Shown: positions 63,532 to 64,000 of the stretch, one piece after another
Numbering within the stretch: the first letter of the stretch is position 1
Layout of the letters: every line of letters starts with the position of its first letter
Assembly (NCBI GenBank): GCA_002281485.1
Contig: NCGF01000010.1
Coordinates: 62,001-126,000 of the forward strand
Direction of reading: 5' to 3'
Length of the DNA stretch: 64,000 nt
From: Sphingomonas sp. 28-66-16
GTDB taxonomy: Bacteria; Pseudomonadota; Alphaproteobacteria; Sphingomonadales; Sphingomonadaceae
Made by a program: the position numbers and the translations under genes
The notes under the pieces: generated by a model
The model's input: the letters and a program-made list of their open reading frames with translations, nothing else
Database searches by the model: none
What the model was told of the DNA's origin: nothing

Positions 63532-64000
63532 ATGGCCAAGACTGAAGGCAAGGATGGTGAGACGGCCAAGAAGAAGGGCGGTTTCATGAAGATCGTGATT
63601 CTGGCGGTCGTCATCGTCGTCGCGATCGGCGGGGGCGTGGCCGGCGGCATTTATGCGATGTCGAGCGGGATGTTCGGTGCAAAGGCGGCGGGGCATGCCG
63701 AACCCGCGTTCGAGCGTCCGCGACTCGTTCCCAAGAGCGAGGAAAAGCGGGTCAGCGCCGCCGGTGGCGAAGGCGGCCATGGCGGCGAGAGCACCGGCTC
63801 GCGGCTGCCGATGGGCGAGGGCGGCGACAAATATGCGTCGACCTATTTCCAGCTCGACAAGGAGTTCACCGCCAATTTGCGCGACAGCGTGCATTTCGTT
63901 CAGGTCGGGATCGCGCTGTCGACCCCGTATGACCAGCGCGTCGTCGACAACGTCAAGACGCACGAGATCGCGGTTCGCTCGGCGATCCTGCTCGCGCTCA
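63532..64000 (+). CDS. fliL: Flagellar basal body-associated protein FliL (3' end cut by window edge)
   Basis: About 156 codons are visible, running off the right end. A lysine-rich cytoplasmic start (KTEGKDGETAKKKGG) is followed by one membrane helix (about residues 19-43, IVILAVVIVVAIGGGVAGGIY). A Gly/Glu-rich linker and the start of the periplasmic domain (YASTYFQLDKEFTANLRDSVHFVQVGIALSTPYDQRVV) follow. FliL supports the stator around the basal body and affects motor torque. AAGGGGAAAAG precedes the ATG. Confidence 0.9.
   Translation, partial: MAKTEGKDGETAKKKGGFMKIVILAVVIVVAIGGGVAGGIYAMSSGMFGAKAAGHAEPAFERPRLVPKSEEKRVSAAGGEGGHGGESTGSRLPMGEGGDKYASTYFQLDKEFTANLRDSVHFVQVGIALSTPYDQRVVDNVKTHEIAVRSAILLAL

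Overview
The window is one continuous high-GC chromosome segment whose gene content suggests an alphaproteobacterium of the Sphingomonadaceae (Sphingomonas-like). The grounds are a complete propionyl-CoA to succinyl-CoA pathway, a glutathione-based redox gene, several small sphingomonad-type membrane proteins, dispersed palindromic repeats and a polar-type flagellar cluster. No rRNA, tRNA, CRISPR array or insertion sequence was recognised. The window cuts two genes: lepB on the left and fliL on the right.

Layout. 1-10 kb holds housekeeping metabolism: lepB, pgi, glutathione reductase, an endonuclease/exonuclease/phosphatase-fold enzyme, a TauD-type dioxygenase, an M13 peptidase and acetyl-CoA synthetase. 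10.1-21.3 kb is a long plus-strand propionate/biotin block: an SDR, pccB, mce, an enoyl-CoA hydratase, methylmalonyl-CoA mutase, bioB and pccA. PccAB carboxylates propionyl-CoA, Mce epimerises the product, the B12 mutase makes succinyl-CoA, and BioB makes the biotin that PccA carries. This block contains foreign-looking inserts: a decayed membrane gene, a ribbon-helix-helix/coiled-coil gene pair with its own palindromic operator, and a lower-GC nuclease-like gene fused by start/stop overlaps between bioB and pccA. 21.4-26.2 kb is a MacAB-type tripartite efflux operon. 26.2-31.4 kb (minus) is a PaoABC-type molybdenum aldehyde oxidoreductase with its XdhC/PaoD and MocA-type maturation genes.

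31.5-43.7 kb holds a glycerophosphodiesterase, isovaleryl-CoA dehydrogenase, an APC permease, tandem small membrane proteins, a compact nuclease-toxin/immunity pair, aconitase, a MscS-type channel and an acyl-CoA ligase. 44-53 kb holds a 7TM diguanylate cyclase, ClpA, small proteins, a quinone oxidoreductase, a GST, and a metallophosphoesterase with a glycosyltransferase. 53-64 kb is flagellar: flagellin, divergent from a sigma-54 activator followed by fliEFGHIJKL.

The parts most worth following up are the 36.2-37.3 kb toxin/immunity pair with its 11-bp-phased promoter repeats, the RHH/coiled-coil module at 13.2-13.8 kb, the PD-(D/E)XK-like gene at 18.8-19.3 kb, and palindromic repeat elements that have entered a promoter region and the pccA coding sequence itself. 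Function calls rest on motifs read by eye; no database search was run.
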